Source: Hybos culiciformis (lineage: Eukaryota > Arthropoda > Insecta > Diptera > Hybotidae). Taken from it: DNA of 64,000 nt. Below, piece after piece: positions 1 to 14,200 of this stretch (position 1 is the first letter of the stretch; every line of letters begins with the position of its first letter). Below the pieces are notes generated by a model, which was given only the letters and a program-made list of their open reading frames with translations, ran no database searches and had not been told where the DNA came from. The stretch covers positions 52,161,678 to 52,225,677 of the forward strand of contig OZ023274.1 in assembly GCA_964007475.1 (NCBI GenBank), given 5' to 3'. Both the position numbers and the translations under genes were made by a program.

Positions 1-3000
1 TAAGAATTATACTCCTATCAGCAACTTACAAATTAATAATGGGAATAATAAGAACATAATAAATATTTATGTTCTATACTTTTAGGAAATATCTACACTT
101 TTACAGCATATAGTGTATAATTATAATTATATAATTATTATAACAAGGTGAGATCGATTTATATATATGTGAAATAGCTATGGTATGTATTTATGTTCGC
201 ACATAAGTACGTATCTTTATTAATATTTGTGAAATATTCCAATGAGAATATTTTAAAAATATAATATTAATTAAGAAGAGTTTAATATACAAAATATTAC
301 AAAATATTTATAATTAATTTTAAATGATTTTATTCTGTTCACTTATTCAACGACAGAACGATTGAACTATTATAATACTATACATAGGTAAAATATCTTA
401 AATGAAATTTATTTAAAAAATGTTGAATCAATTTTTGGCAAAAATCCAAGAATTTTATATTCTTTAAAAATTTTCTGGCAATTAAAATGCAATTTTAATA
501 GAATTCAAAATTTTAATTTACTTACATTTTTTTTTTTTTTGTTGATTTCAAATATCATCTAAACACAAATTTTTGCGGGATTGAAACTACTTTTTTTTTT
601 GCAAATTTATCGAAAATTAAAATCAAAAGCTCTTCCAAAATGACTATAATATAATATTGTACTAAAGAAAATATTTTTTAAAATATGGTTATTTAGCATA
701 AGGATAAACTTTCAGCATTGAAAGTAAAAGCAGTATACTTATTGACATAACTGTTAATATTAAACCCTGGCTATTGCTACAAAAACATTTAACTGAATAT
801 CTAATTACAAAAAAAAAAAATTCATTTCATACAAATTTTCGATTTATATGTAAACAAAATACATATTACAATAATTTCTTACTCGGAAGACAGAATTTCA
901 AAATAAATAATAACAAAATTCATTTATTATTCATGAAACCATCAAAAATAAAATTTCCCTGACCAAAAGTATAGTACATATATATAATACTAATAGTATA
1001 GTATAAAGGTATGTTATCAGATTTAATCAAACATGATGATAAAAAGTAAAAGTAAAAAACAAAAAAAAAAAAGGAAATATGTATGAACGAAATAGAGAAT
1101 AAATAAAATGAGATTTTTATTTTTTATTTTTTTGAAATAATGTTACAAAATTCGTACATTTTTTGCTAGAAAAGAATATTCCATTTTTATTAACAAACAC
1201 TTTTTTTTTTTTAAAACATCCAAGCATTACTTTTTTATTCCCCGTTTTTAGTTAGTGTAGGAAATTCCTAATTAAAAGTAATCCTTTGAATTATTTTTTT
1301 GGTATGAAAATATTTACTTTTTAGCTTGTTTTTTTTTTGTTTAACGTGAAAACGAAAATTATTAAAAAAGTTTTCAAACATAGCTTTTAGGTAATAACTA
1401 AAAAGAAAAAAGTTTTGTGAAAATATTAATTTAGGTCACTTTAATATTGTGTAATGTATTTTAGAATAATATAAATTAAAACCTGGAACGGCGGCATATC
1501 AAAAATAAAACTTTAAACAGATTACTCTAGTATAAATATAAAATTTGTTCCATATAATTAATTCGATCATAACGACTAGAAATTAACAATAACACAGGCT
1601 TAGTTCGGGCAAATACATATATTTTATAATATTCCATTCAATAAAATCGCACAAAACTAAATTTTATTGCCTCATAACTCATATATAGTTTCTATTAACA
1701 TAAAATGTTTCAATCCAATATATATTAATGGTTATTAAACTATAGCAACACTTTAATCTAAACCTAAACACATATTAGGAATATACATTCATGTTAGTTT
1801 TTAGTAATTTTTCCGCTAAAAGTTATATTTAAATATTTTTTTTAAATTTCTCAAGAAATTCGGTACCTATATTTATTAAAAAAAAAAAAAAAAAAATTCA
1901 GGATGATATAAAATTTTCACCCTTGTTGAACATTTCTTCTTGTAGAAAATATTTTAAATTTTTATCTTTTAGTATATTTCGCATATATACTTATAGTATG
2001 AAAATGCATGTGCATTCTTTTATAGTTGTCTTGAGAAGAAATGCAAAACGTTTCTTAAAATTATATTTGAAAAAAAAAAAAAAATAAATAAAAAAACTTA
2101 GGAGAATATATAAGGCTTTTCATTTTCTATTTAAACTCATGTAAAAATAAGCAAAACCACTTCAGTTAAAACATACTTGATAAAACTTTTTTTTATGAAT
2201 AAACAAAACCAAACCCTAAATTACGTCAGCTAGATTAAAAAAATAAAGATAACTATATAAGTGAGGTAATTTTAATAATGAAATCATAGTTGCCGTTTTT
2301 GTGCTTTAATGATAATAATCATAATTTTAATTCTTACTTGTCTTTCGAAAATATCATCAGCGTTATAAAATAAAAGTATGAAGCGCTTTTGTGGCATCGT
2401 TTATTTTTATAGTCTGAATTAGTTATTGGAATCTAAATGAGGTTTCACTACATGGTACTTTCTTGAATTACTTGAAGATTATGAAGTGAAATACTTTTTA
2501 ATAAAGATAATCGATGGTATCAAAATCGTTATTTATTTTTGTAATCTAGTTTTTATTTCTACTTTAAGATCCTTATAATGTGTCCATCAAATTAATGATA
2601 TTTAAAAACCAATTAAAAAATAAATATGATCAAATTAAAGTTACAAATGACCTTGACATGCTGGATAAACATTTGATTGAGCAATCCAGAAATATTATAT
2701 AATACGATTCTATAAAAAAAAATTTGTGTTTTTAAGTGCTAATGGGTTATGATATAAATTTCTTATCACTACGGAGAATATGTAATAATGTTTACTTACA
2801 TATTAAAGAATAAAATAAGTTCTCGATTGAAAACTTTATGTTATTACCACTTATTCCGTAATTTTGATTGGTTTTCTTGCAGTTTTTAAAGAAATCTTAT
2901 TTTTAATTCCTAAACTTTAATAATAAATATTAAAAGTACCTCATTTTTAATATTTTGTATAGTTGGAAATGGAATAATGTGAAGCCAATCAACCTTTTAT

Positions 3001-5497
3001 GATTTTGAAACGATACCCTTTTCCTCTATAAATTTAAAAATATTAAAGGAAGTAAGTGTATAGGTATACATTATTGGTACATTATGTAAATATTTCAATT
3101 TATTTTTAAGGGTATATAGTTAAATTTTCATTTTAATACATAAATTTTATGTTTACAATTTCAGGTACAACATTTAATCGCATTAACATAATTTTATATG
3201 CATGATGAAAATACATGAAAAAGATATTTTAAACTTCTTTTTATGCTAAACTAATTTCAATAAAAATTAATAGGAATATATAGAAAATTTTTCGATTCAC
3301 ATTATTCCATACTATATATGTACAATAGAAATTCATTAATTTTATTTCTTTTTTATCTTCTAATTCAGGAAAAATAAAGATGTAAACTCTATGATACAAT
3401 CCAACAAATTGATAAAATAAGAAAAAAAAAAAAAAAATTTAATTAAATATTATTATATAACATAAATCTAAAAAATATCTCATTGTTATTATTAATACAT
3501 AAATTGAATTCGAATTATTTATATTGTCTAATAGCAAAACTTGTTACAATACTTAAAATGCACTAGCCAATGGACAATAAATTCGTTGTCAAATGAAATC
3601 TGGAAGTTAGAATGTAACTTGCTCTAAAAAATAAGATAATTCATATTTTTATTTATTCACATCGTCCTGAATATACAGCTGAAGTTCTTCTACTGAAATT
3701 TCGCTATAAACCCCCAATTCCGAAAAAATTTATTTAAAATAGAAAATCATCGAACAATTTATGCCACGTTTGGACCTATTGTATGTAGAATGTTGAAAGA
3801 CCTAAATAAATATGCAGATTACGTTGACTTGAAGATCAGTGTAAAATTGATTTGATGGTTGATGCCTAATTTATTAAATAATAATTTTTGTGTAAAACAC
3901 ATTTGATTTGTGACCTGTTATATTTTAATTTTGTTTTATTTGATAATTTTTATAGTACTTTTATTACCTGACTACATTTGTTGAAATTTTTATTATAATA
4001 TTGATATTTCGTTTAAACGTTATATGAATTATCTTAAGCTATAAATAAAATAATAATATAGAAAAAATTGGCAAAATCTATTGAAATTAAAAAAACAAAA
4101 AACCAAAAAAAATTTCTTTTTGACATTTTTTAATCAATTTGTACTTATCATAACAACGAAAAACTTTTACGCACATTTTATATTTTTAAGACTTAATTTT
4201 ATTTATATTTCAAAATTTAAATAATTTTTTCTTTGAAAGCTATTAATCAATGCTGTATTTACATATATTATTTATTTTTTGCTCTTTTTAAACAATAATA
4301 ATAAAAATAAATAACTTTGAATTACTTTATATTCAAAAAAAAATAAAAAAAAATAAATAAAACAATATATTTTTTGAGCCGCGGAAAAACTTTCTTATAT
4401 ATTCTTTAATCTTTCTAAAAGAAAATTATTTAAAAACAAATATATTTTTTTCAATAACACACAGTACAGTAGAGAAACATAAGAGTTTGTTAACAAACAT
4501 ATTATAAGTATTTGGTAATTACATTAAATAATATCAAAATACGTGAGAACAAAGTATAAATTGTCTCACTGGATGAAATTAAATTTCGATGAAAATTTCT
4601 CACATTAAATTTAATTAATGTATTTATTGCGATGTGACTTGAAATATAAATATACAACACAATAAAAGTAATAAATTATTATTTTTTTATTTATTTTTTT
4701 TATTTTAAAATTACCTATTATAATAATTTATAGCTAATATATTCAAACATAATATCTAATATTTATATAATGGATACTTTCGAGAGAAGGTAGTTTGAAT
4801 AAATATTTATATTAAATACTTTCGAGAGAAGGTAGTTTAAAGAAATAAGATTCATTTTTTATCCCGCTCCATAGAAATAACAATTACAATTTCACGTTTT
4901 CAAGCAGATTACAACTTCAAAAAATATTTTGAGTAAGCAATGAACTTCACTGACTTTGCTGATAATTTAGAGCTTTGATTCAATATGATACATACTTAAA
5001 CATATACCTACATACATATATTTTTCCAATATTATTCTTTCATTATTTTTATTACATTATATACATAAGTATACATTAAAATATATAAATATACAACATA
5101 TTCTTTATTATAAAAATTAAATATAATATAAAAAAAAATAAAAAGAATTTTTATATCCTTTTATTTTTAAAAAAAAGAACAAGAAAAATTTTTTTTGCAA
5201 AGAAATAATATAAAATAAAAATTTAATTTAAAATTGAATAGGCACAGACATTTATTTTATTTATTTAACAGGTTGCAACTATTTTCTTTTTAACAAAATA
5301 ATTAATTTTGAAAGTTTTGTTATCATTTGATGCTCTTGATAAGAATATTGTGATATAGTGTAAAACATAACTATACACAAAACAAAAAATGATTTATTGA
5401 AATCGAAATCAAAATGTCAAATAATTAATAAGATATAACATACATAAATACTCACTAAGGTTATAATAAATATTTGGCAAACATTAAATTATTTTAA
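1..5497. other. AT-rich non-coding DNA
   Basis: No gene is supported. The stretch holds homopolymer A/T runs and one 42-bp direct duplication (listed). The 62-codon frame at 774-962 is Lys/Asn/Phe-rich low complexity. A ~55-codon open stretch near 3705-3860 was considered and not called. Confidence 0.6.
4774..4838. repeat. Direct repeat, two 23-bp units 42 bp apart
   Basis: ATACTTTCGAGAGAAGGTAG plus TTT occurs at 4774 and again at 4816, separated by AT-rich sequence. The unit is less AT-rich than its surroundings. It is probably a local tandem duplication of 42 bp. Confidence 0.7.
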
Positions 5498-7027
5498 AGT
5501 GCTATAGAATTTAGATCACTAAATGGAGTATTATATGCGTCAATACTAGGGATCGCAATACCGGGATCCCGGGATACCGGGATCCCGGTATTTCGGAAAA
5601 AAACCAATGAAAATCAATACCGGTATTATATTTGTCAAAACCGGTATTTCGGTATTTAAATTTTTTTCTGAGGATTTATTATTCAGTATTTTTTGATATT
5701 TTTAGTAGATTGTTTTTTATAATTACAAACAAGTGCGGTTATTAAAAAAATAAAAGTTTTAAGAGCCCTCGACGTGAAATTCTGTTTTCTATTTTTGCAG
5801 TTTTTTTGTTTTATTTTACAGAAAATAAACGGCCGTGAAAAATGCGACAAAAATTGTACGAAAAACACCTCTACCAGAAAATCACAAAACTATATTTGTT
5901 ATTTCTGTGCAGAAACTGTAATTTATCAAAAAAATTAAAAATTTGTTAGAAATAAATGAAATTAATTAAAAATTGTTTAGTAAATTAAACAAATTCAAAA
6001 TTTCACGTCACCAGCCCTGGAGAGTGGTATTTTAGCTTTATTTCTGCGTTTGAGATTTTTTATTATCTTTTTGCTTCAGAATCCAAGCAAATATGTTCAA
6101 GTATTTTAAAGGCTCATTTGGGCCAAAAAACTCAAAAAATTCGCCTCGCCTACCCTGGAGCCAATTATATACTCTCTAACATATCAAAAAATCACATCAG
6201 TCGAGATTGTATTAACTCTAGAATCAAAGAAAAACCAAGACCCATTTTCCGCACTGAGAGTTCTTAATAGTTTGTTGTGTGTAGTTGCATTTGTATTTAC
6301 TAAATATTTTAACAATTCTGCTGATTTAGTGTGAAAGTATTTTTTTTAAATTATTGGAGGTTGCAATTAGTGGGTATGTTTTTTATTAATTAAATAATTT
6401 TTGTTTCATTTTTATAATAATTATTATAGGTATTTTTTATTTTGAGAAATATTATTTTTTGGAATACCGGTATTAAAACCGGGATCCCGGTATCAGTAAA
6501 GGTCAATACCGAAATACCGGTATTGGTTTTTTTTGTTTTTTTTGCAATCCCTAGTCAATACACATGCAATCATTTAGATGCATCTGCGTAAATAATGAAA
6601 AAATTTAGATGCATCAGCGTATATAATGAAAAAATTTAGATGCATCAGCGTAAATAATGAAATCATTTAGATGTTTCGTATTGAATATTACGTAATACCT
6701 AAACAAACATAATATCTCTCACAATATTTCAATACAGCCAAATACAAAAAAAAAAAAATGAGAAAAAATGAGAAGAAAAAATATTCTCTCTTTGCAACTA
6801 CCTCTTCCCTACGCATTAAAACAGTATATTGGATATGTAAACAAAACTTGTTATACAACTCGTTCTGTATTTACACAAAAATACATTGACACTTGTCAAT
6901 TTATATCACTCGTCCTTCGGTCTCGTGATATATAAGTACATATTGACTCGTGTCAATGTATTTTTGTGTATACAGAACTCTTAATTAATAACAAATTTAG
7001 TTTACATATACAATAATCTACTATTAA
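5498..7027 (+). repeat. Dispersed ~0.5-kb repeat, copy 1, split by a hAT insertion
   Basis: Excluding the hAT element at 5547-6553 and one 8-bp duplication, this repeat matches the reverse complement of 61675-62168 along its length. Homology begins at AGTGCTATAGAATTTAGATC and ends at CAATAATCTACTATTAA. It contains three head-to-tail ~33-bp units built on ATTTAGATGCATC(T/A)GCGT (about 6570-6670). It also contains an imperfect long inverted repeat at 6834-7009, whose arms include ACACAAAAATACATTGACAC and enclose a small TATATCAC...GTGATATA hairpin. No coding capacity is seen. Class is unknown; it could be a non-autonomous DNA element. Confidence 0.8.
5547..6553. mobile_element. Non-autonomous hAT element, 1007 bp, with 8-bp TSD
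   Basis: The termini are inverted: the left end reads TAGGGATCGCAATACCGG and the right end ends in TTGCAATCCCTA. GTCAATAC occurs directly outside both ends (5539-5546 and 6554-6561), an exact 8-bp target duplication. The related repeat copy at 61675-62168 has the same locus with one GTCAATAC and no insert. Both ends carry subterminal clusters of CCGGGATCCCGGTATT-type motifs, as is common in hAT elements. There is no intact transposase. One ~55-codon open stretch on the plus strand around 6165-6335 is not recognisable. Confidence 0.88.
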
Positions 7028-10000
7028 TACTAAACGAAAAATTGTCTTTATACTTTCAAAAAATATTATTAATTTTTAGTTAGAAAAAAAAATAAAGAAT
7101 TTATCTAATCTTTAACAATTCCCTGATAAACAATTTAAACCTGATTGTATACAAATAATGTAATTATTAAATACTCATCTTAAATTACTGTATAATTTTT
7201 GAACAAATCAGCATTATTATCATCATTTGAAATTCAAATGATGCTTAAATTTTACTGAAATATAATCATCAATTTGAATTATACGTGTTGTAAAAATAAT
7301 AATAAAATTAACCCAAAGTGATAAGTGTTAATTACGTTAGTCTTATATATATTTATTATAATTTTACTTTAGAATTCCGGTTAAGATTCTTAATTTCCAT
7401 TATCTCAAGGGTAATTTCGTGCAAATTCATTCTGATAATATTTTATTTGTATTAAAGAAATTTAAATATTAACTTGAGAGATTTTATTCATATGGTACAG
7501 GTGTACTTATATAATATAATTTGTTTTTATTACATATACATTTATTATGTAGGTGAAAATAATAAATTATAATGCCTAGCTTAATATCATAATAATCGAT
7601 GTCGATTGTCGATTTCAAAATATAAAGTAAGTTTGATCAAATAAAAAATGTCTGAAAGTTTGGTTCGGAGGGTTTGAAGGTTTTTATAATACTTATTATA
7701 TTTTATCAAGTACACAAGTTTCGAAATATTAATTAATTATAAGTAAAACCAGTTGAGTTTAAAATAAATTAAAGTACCATAATTTTTTGCTCAATTATTT
7801 TAGGTATTCCAGGAACGTAGAAAAAAAGAAAAATCTTTTTATGTTTTCTATCTTTTGATGAGCTTGTATATAAGTATTAAATCTGTATCTGATAAGGCTC
7901 TCATATTTTTTTTTAATATTTTTAAAAATCAAAAATCACTTTGATTACTAACCTACTATTATTCCAAAATCTTTTACTTGGATATTAATCAGCATAATCT
8001 AAAGAAGAAAAAAAAATACAAAATATAAAAATATGTAAATATAATAAATTTTGTTTTAAACCTAATTTAATTTAAAAAAAAAAAAGAAAAAAAGTTTTAT
8101 GGTTTATTAAAAACGAAATTGTTTGCAAAATATTGTTTACTTTCATGGTGGGTATAAAAAGAAATTACTTTATTTTTTATTATGTTATTGAAAAAACCAG
8201 AATACATACACTTCTTAAAATGTGTATACCTAATATACAATTTTTGTTTCAGGTTTAAGGCAAAACGTTTATTTACTCACTTATCTAAGCTTATTAAATT
8301 ATTTTTTTTTGACCCACATAGATGAAATTTGCTGTGATAAGATATTTTATTGAAAAACTAAAAAGCAGTTTCAAATAAAAATTAAATTAGTTTTTTGAAT
8401 TTGACGGCAAATGTGGTTTGAATTAAGAACAAAAACAGTTAATATTTTGGCTTACAAACAAACCAATTATTTGTGAATAATTTTATGATGCTGGATTAAA
8501 AAATAATTTTATTTTTTTTTACGAATTTTTGCTATAACAGAAAATGAAATTTTTTGACAGATTTTCATATCATACATTCAGATTTTCGTTTTTCTTTTAT
8601 GAACATTTTTCTAGAAAAAAAATATTAGATACCTATACCTTCCTACTTTAATTTTTGTTTTATCTGTCAGTCATCTTCATCTGTCCAAATACCCTTGAGC
8701 TAAATCATAAATATTAAAATTTATTTTCAGTTCTGGCAGTTCTGCGTTTTCTTAAATAAAAAATAATTTCCAAAAAAATCCCTAAGACAACTTTTAAGAA
8801 AATTATTCATTCTACAATTTCAGATTTTTTTGTTTTTGTTGAGAAATTAATATGAAGTGTAGATACATAGTGCTGTATGGCATGCATAATTCAATATTAT
8901 ATTCATAGATATACTATGGCATTTACGTACCCTACTTCTTCTTTAAGTATTGGCCCCGTTGATATGATGATAATTTTTGATTTTTTTTTTTTTTTTTTTT
9001 AAATTAAAGCAAGTAGAAAATATTAACTGTTGCCTTCTTTAGAATTGAAAAATGAATCCAAATATATTATAAGAAAAGCTTATTAAAAAAAAAATCTAAA
9101 ACGCCACCAATAAGCTCATTTTCGTTCTTATTTTATTTTTTTTTATTTTTATAAATTTCTGTTTTTTTTTTTTTTTTTAGAATAAAACCAACGATGTGAA
9201 AAATTTTCGTTTTATATGCAATTTCGCATGAGGGGGAAGTTTCAGCTTTTTATGTGGGAAGTAAAAATAAAAAAAAAAATTATATTTTTACGATAAAATA
9301 ATTTTAAGAAAAAGTTATAAAAAACAAAAAATCAATTTGAGTCGATTTGAGTAATAAAAGCTACAACTGGTTTTAAAAAAAAATTATGTTTTTTTTATAT
9401 TTTTTTAGAGGAAAATTAAGTTATTTTCCGATTTTCCGATCCACAGAATCTGTGCTGGTTAGGTACATACACAATTATTATTGTTAAAACTCAACGAACT
9501 TAGTAATGTGTATAAAATCAAATGAAGATTCGAGTTTGAAATTTTCATTTCTTATTTATTTTTCGTTAAGATGAATGAAATAAAAATTTATAAATTTGAC
9601 TTTGAAAATATTGACTTTAAAAACGGAAATAGCGGCTCGAAACCAAACAATTTGCACATTAAAGTTATATATTTAAAATTTTTTTAAATTTAAATAGATT
9701 CCAATGGAAATAAGTGTGTTGTATAGATGTCGATTGTGTGTTGGATAGATGTCGATTAGAGCGAACTAAAAAATGGTAACTTCCAAATAGTTAAATCACG
9801 TAATATTATTAGTCTAAAATTTAAATTAAAGTTCTATATTTAGTACATTTAATTTAATTTATTTATTTAATTTTTTTTTTCTCCATTTCAAGTTTTTTTT
9901 TTTTTTTTAATAATAATCTGAATTTAAATAAGTCATTTATATAATTTGCAATAAATAATATATCCCGGATATACATATTCCACAATATTAAAATAAAAAT

Positions 10001-11179
10001 CATCCACAATACGCAATTCCCTTCCTGTCTGTTTGAAAAAGGATTATTTAACTGGCTTTTCCGCATTAAAAAAGTAAAATATATGCGAACCATATTTTTT
10101 TTTTTTTGCAAATTATTGGAAAAAAGTAATTTCTCAAATGAATTAAATAATTTCATGTATGTAGGTTTGTGTATTATATATGCATTTTGAATTTACTTGC
10201 TTTAATAAAATAAAAATAAATTTAATTTTTTTTTAATTTAACTGTTTAACAACATAAATTTGAACAATCGAGAATAGTAGAATATAGTCTTCACACAGTA
10301 GTTATAATAACTTAAATTATTTCGTAACTAATGGTAGTTCTGATGTCATGAATTTATTTTATAAAATTAGAACAGATTATCGAGGTCTAAATTTAAATAG
10401 CACTTATAAAATAAAAAAAATTTGGAAGGAAATTCGTTTAACACTCAAAAATGGGGTTTGCCATGAATATTACAAAATTAGGAATGCAATTGTCTTTTTC
10501 CATTTTTATTCAATTTCAAACTAAATATAGAATTAAGTTTAAACAACCACTATACAGTATTATACATATAAAGTATTCACTACAAAATTGATACTGACTT
10601 CCTAGTAATTACTTTGAAACAAAAATGAAATTTTTAAAATAATTAAATTAGGTCAAATTTACAGTCAAAATAATAAAAATAATTATAGTAAAAAATATAT
10701 TTCAATTTAGCATACAAAAGTCTGTACAATCTAGAATCGAAATCCGGACTAAACTAATCTGGTTGTCCTTACATTAAAAATAAATGTAATTAATGCATTA
10801 CTTCATCATTGTATATTATTTTATTTATAAATAAATTAATACCGAATAGAATCAGAAATAAAAAATTTTAAATATTCAAGTGTTTGATCTTTTAGAATTT
10901 AAAAATGTAATCTACATTGTTATTCGTGGATAAAGTAATTAATAATTTCTAAATTAATAAAATAACGTGTCTTTTGAATTTTTTACTAAAAGTTAAAACT
11001 TAAATTTAAAATTTATTACAAAATTTATTACATTTATAAAAATTTTAAACATAATTTCATTAGGTCTGTTAACTTTGAAATGACGATTAGATGACTGATT
11101 AGATTAGCTAAACTTAGTATACACTGCAGCCATCATTCGTTGAATAATGTGTACGTAATATGTACTTAATTAATTTCAG

Positions 11180-11246
11180 GTATTCTTTCCGCGGCGAGCT
11201 GTCGTCGAACATAGGTTTATATATATTTCTTTTTGTAAAATTATAA
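11180..11246 (+). other. Candidate terminal exon (unrecognised)
   Basis: A good acceptor (TTAATTAATTTCAG) ends at 11179. The following ~35 nt (to 11214) are strikingly GC-rich, with codon-like composition. One frame reads YSFRGELSSNIGLYIFLFVKL and stops at 11246; another reads ILSAASCRRT and stops earlier. A competing minus-strand reading starts at an ATG near 11214 (MFDDSSPRKEYLKLIKYIL...). No homology is recognised; orientation is unresolved. Confidence 0.22.
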
Positions 11247-14200
11247 GTTGTATATTATATTTATAAAACTTTTGTCACGAAAAAAAATTGCATCTCGCTG
11301 TTTTATTATACAAAAAATATATTTTATGCTTACATTCCAAAATAACTAGTTTAAGCCGAAAATAAATACCGTTTTTTGTGTTCCATATTTAAAAAAAATA
11401 AATAAAAATCAATACATATTTTAAACAAGTCACGTAATTAGAGTATAAATTTAAGTTAACTAATTACAAAAGATTCTCTCTATAATAAAGTGTATCACAA
11501 ATGTACTATAAAACATAAACATTATATATGTATGCCCACATAAATGCGATACATATATATTATATTCGAAAACATATATATTCTTCCTTCCTCTATTATT
11601 TAAGACTTGCTTTGCCAAAACTGTTTTAGAAAGATACAAAAAAATAATATTATATACCTACTTATGGGAGTATATTTTAAAATATAATATGTCATGTAAA
11701 TTGAATGCTAATTACGTTGTACACAATATCCTTTTCAAAAAAACAATGTTGTAGCATATATGTTTATGTAATAACGAAATTTTAAATTGTAATAGAATTT
11801 TTCTAGTATAAATACCTACATAATAATAACGAAATTCGCTCAATGCACATATACATAATTGCTTGAAACAAAAAAGGATTTGGTTTGTTGGGCAACTGGT
11901 TGTATATATTTTGATATTATAATTTTAAAAGTTGAACAATAAAATATAATATATATGTATACTGGAAGTGAGCTTAACCCTTCATTTATTCAGGTTTTTT
12001 ATTTTTGTAAATACATTTAATCTGTTTTAAAACATTAAAGTCATCAATATTTAAATTTAAAACATATAAAATATGTTTTTATTACAAGTTTTTAATATAC
12101 TAATGATAATGATAATAAGAAAATCATAATAGGTATTATAATTTAATGTTCGTTGCGTTCCACAAGGCATTAATATCGAATTTTTAAATATCAGCAACAC
12201 AAAATTGAAATTTAAATAATAGGATGTATTACTAAGTATAATTTTGTGATTTTCTTTTTAAATTTAATACAATTTTATGTGTCCACATAATTTTGAATGT
12301 TGTACTTAAATTATTTTTAAATATAAACTTTTAAATTAACAATAGCAAGGAAGAATGGAATGTTGAAATGCATAGTAGTATTTTTTTCCATTAATTTTCA
12401 ACTACAGGTTTCTGAACTTTCTACATACTTATATTAAGAGTGTTAAAACCCATGTTCATATATTAATATCTAAAAACAAAAAATTCATTCAATTTACTGC
12501 TAAAGAATAAACTTAAGTTTATAAAGTTGTTATTCAGCTTTAAATAAAATAAAAAATAAATAAAAAATGCATAAAAAACCAACAAATATATACTTATTAT
12601 ACAAAAAAGGAAAAATAATTTTTATTTAGGTTAAAAATTTAGAAAATTTCCTAAACTTACAAACAAAAATTTGTACACATTTAAGATAAAAATCATTGTG
12701 ACATTAAAAAATTTACGGAAATCTGAAGTTTTTTTTTTTTTTTGTAATTTTAAAATCTAAAAAATGATAACCAGAACAAAAAAATTAAAAAAAAAAAAAA
12801 CAAAAAGAAAAATTTTATGGAAAATTTCAAAACTAACATGTCAACTTGTCTTTTATCTTAATAATACAAAATTTCTTCTAAGACAAAAATTTTTTTCATT
12901 ATATTTTTCATTTTATATTATCTATTGTATATTATATATATTTATATAGTAACATTTTTCTGTAAAGATTTTAATGGAACTAGGGAGGAAATTATGAAAA
13001 CCACATTATGTATTTATGTATGGATAATTTTTTTATTTTTTTTTTTTATTCTCAATCGGAAATAAATGAAAACGGAAAGAATAAGATATCTTTTCCCAAA
13101 TTGAACAGAGAGTTTATTTCTTTAATTTTTTTTTTTGTTGTCAATTTCTATGAATGATTCTGTTATGAAATACATTTTAAAAATAAAAATGTAGAAACTT
13201 TAATGAGCATAAGTAAACGGAAATTTCGGTTTGAAATAAATTTAAGTGTCGAAGTAAAACTAAAAATTAAAATTTTTTTTTTTAAGGTTAATTTGATCAT
13301 AAATATTTGTACTTACTAAAGTATTAATTTATAATTATTTTACATAACAAATGAAGTACTTAGAACAAATACTTAAATTAAATTTCAGTTTGACATATAA
13401 GTAGTTAATGAAAGACTTAAAATTTAAAATATTAAATTTTAATTTTTAATTTAAAATATTTGATCAAATAATTTACGAAACTATGAATGAATTAATTTTT
13501 CTTTTAATATTATTTTCTTTTGATTTATATAAAATTGTTTGTTTTATCAAATATTTCAAAATTTGTGAAAAATTATAATAAAAGTTATTATTTATAAGAG
13601 TTTTTTTAAACAGATTTATAAATTTCCTTTCTATTTAAAATTCGTTTCTTTTTTAATTAAGAAAGCTGGAAAATTAAATTTTCTAAAGACAATCAATTAG
13701 AATAGAAAAACCTAAATTTAATGTGTTCCCAAACAACATCCTTATAAAATATTTTGATTTTGAAAATTTAATTATCCTCTTAAAGTTTACTATATTAACT
13801 ATACGTATTTACATATAATTCTATATAATATTATTACTTAATATTATACCTCTAAATATTTTGTCTGAAAACTTAATAAGATTTTCTTTAAATAGTTTAA
13901 TATTGCATAGGGAGTTTCATAAAAAATATTTTTTAATTACTCTAAGTATAAATACTAATATTTTTATATATTTACATATTATATGCGCTCTCTGAGTATT
14001 AAATTTAATATTTTTATATAAATTCAAAATATGCACGCATATTAGTATAATGAAGTAATTAAGATGAGTCGAATTTAAAACAATATTTTAGTATATTATA
14101 TTTTTAAATATATATGCATAGTAGCATAGTACTATAGAAGTACTTAATACGAAAATAAAGAGTAATCCAGAAGACAATTAAGAAGAAGTTTCTTTTATAT

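Noticed and set aside
3705..3860. Open plus-strand stretch including CRMLKDLNKYADYVDLKIS
   Set aside because: Looks mildly coding, but there is no start, no convincing splice sites and no family match; chance cannot be excluded.
9863..10156. 97-codon minus-strand frame
   Set aside because: Low-complexity composition with poly-Lys tracts from T runs; no family features.
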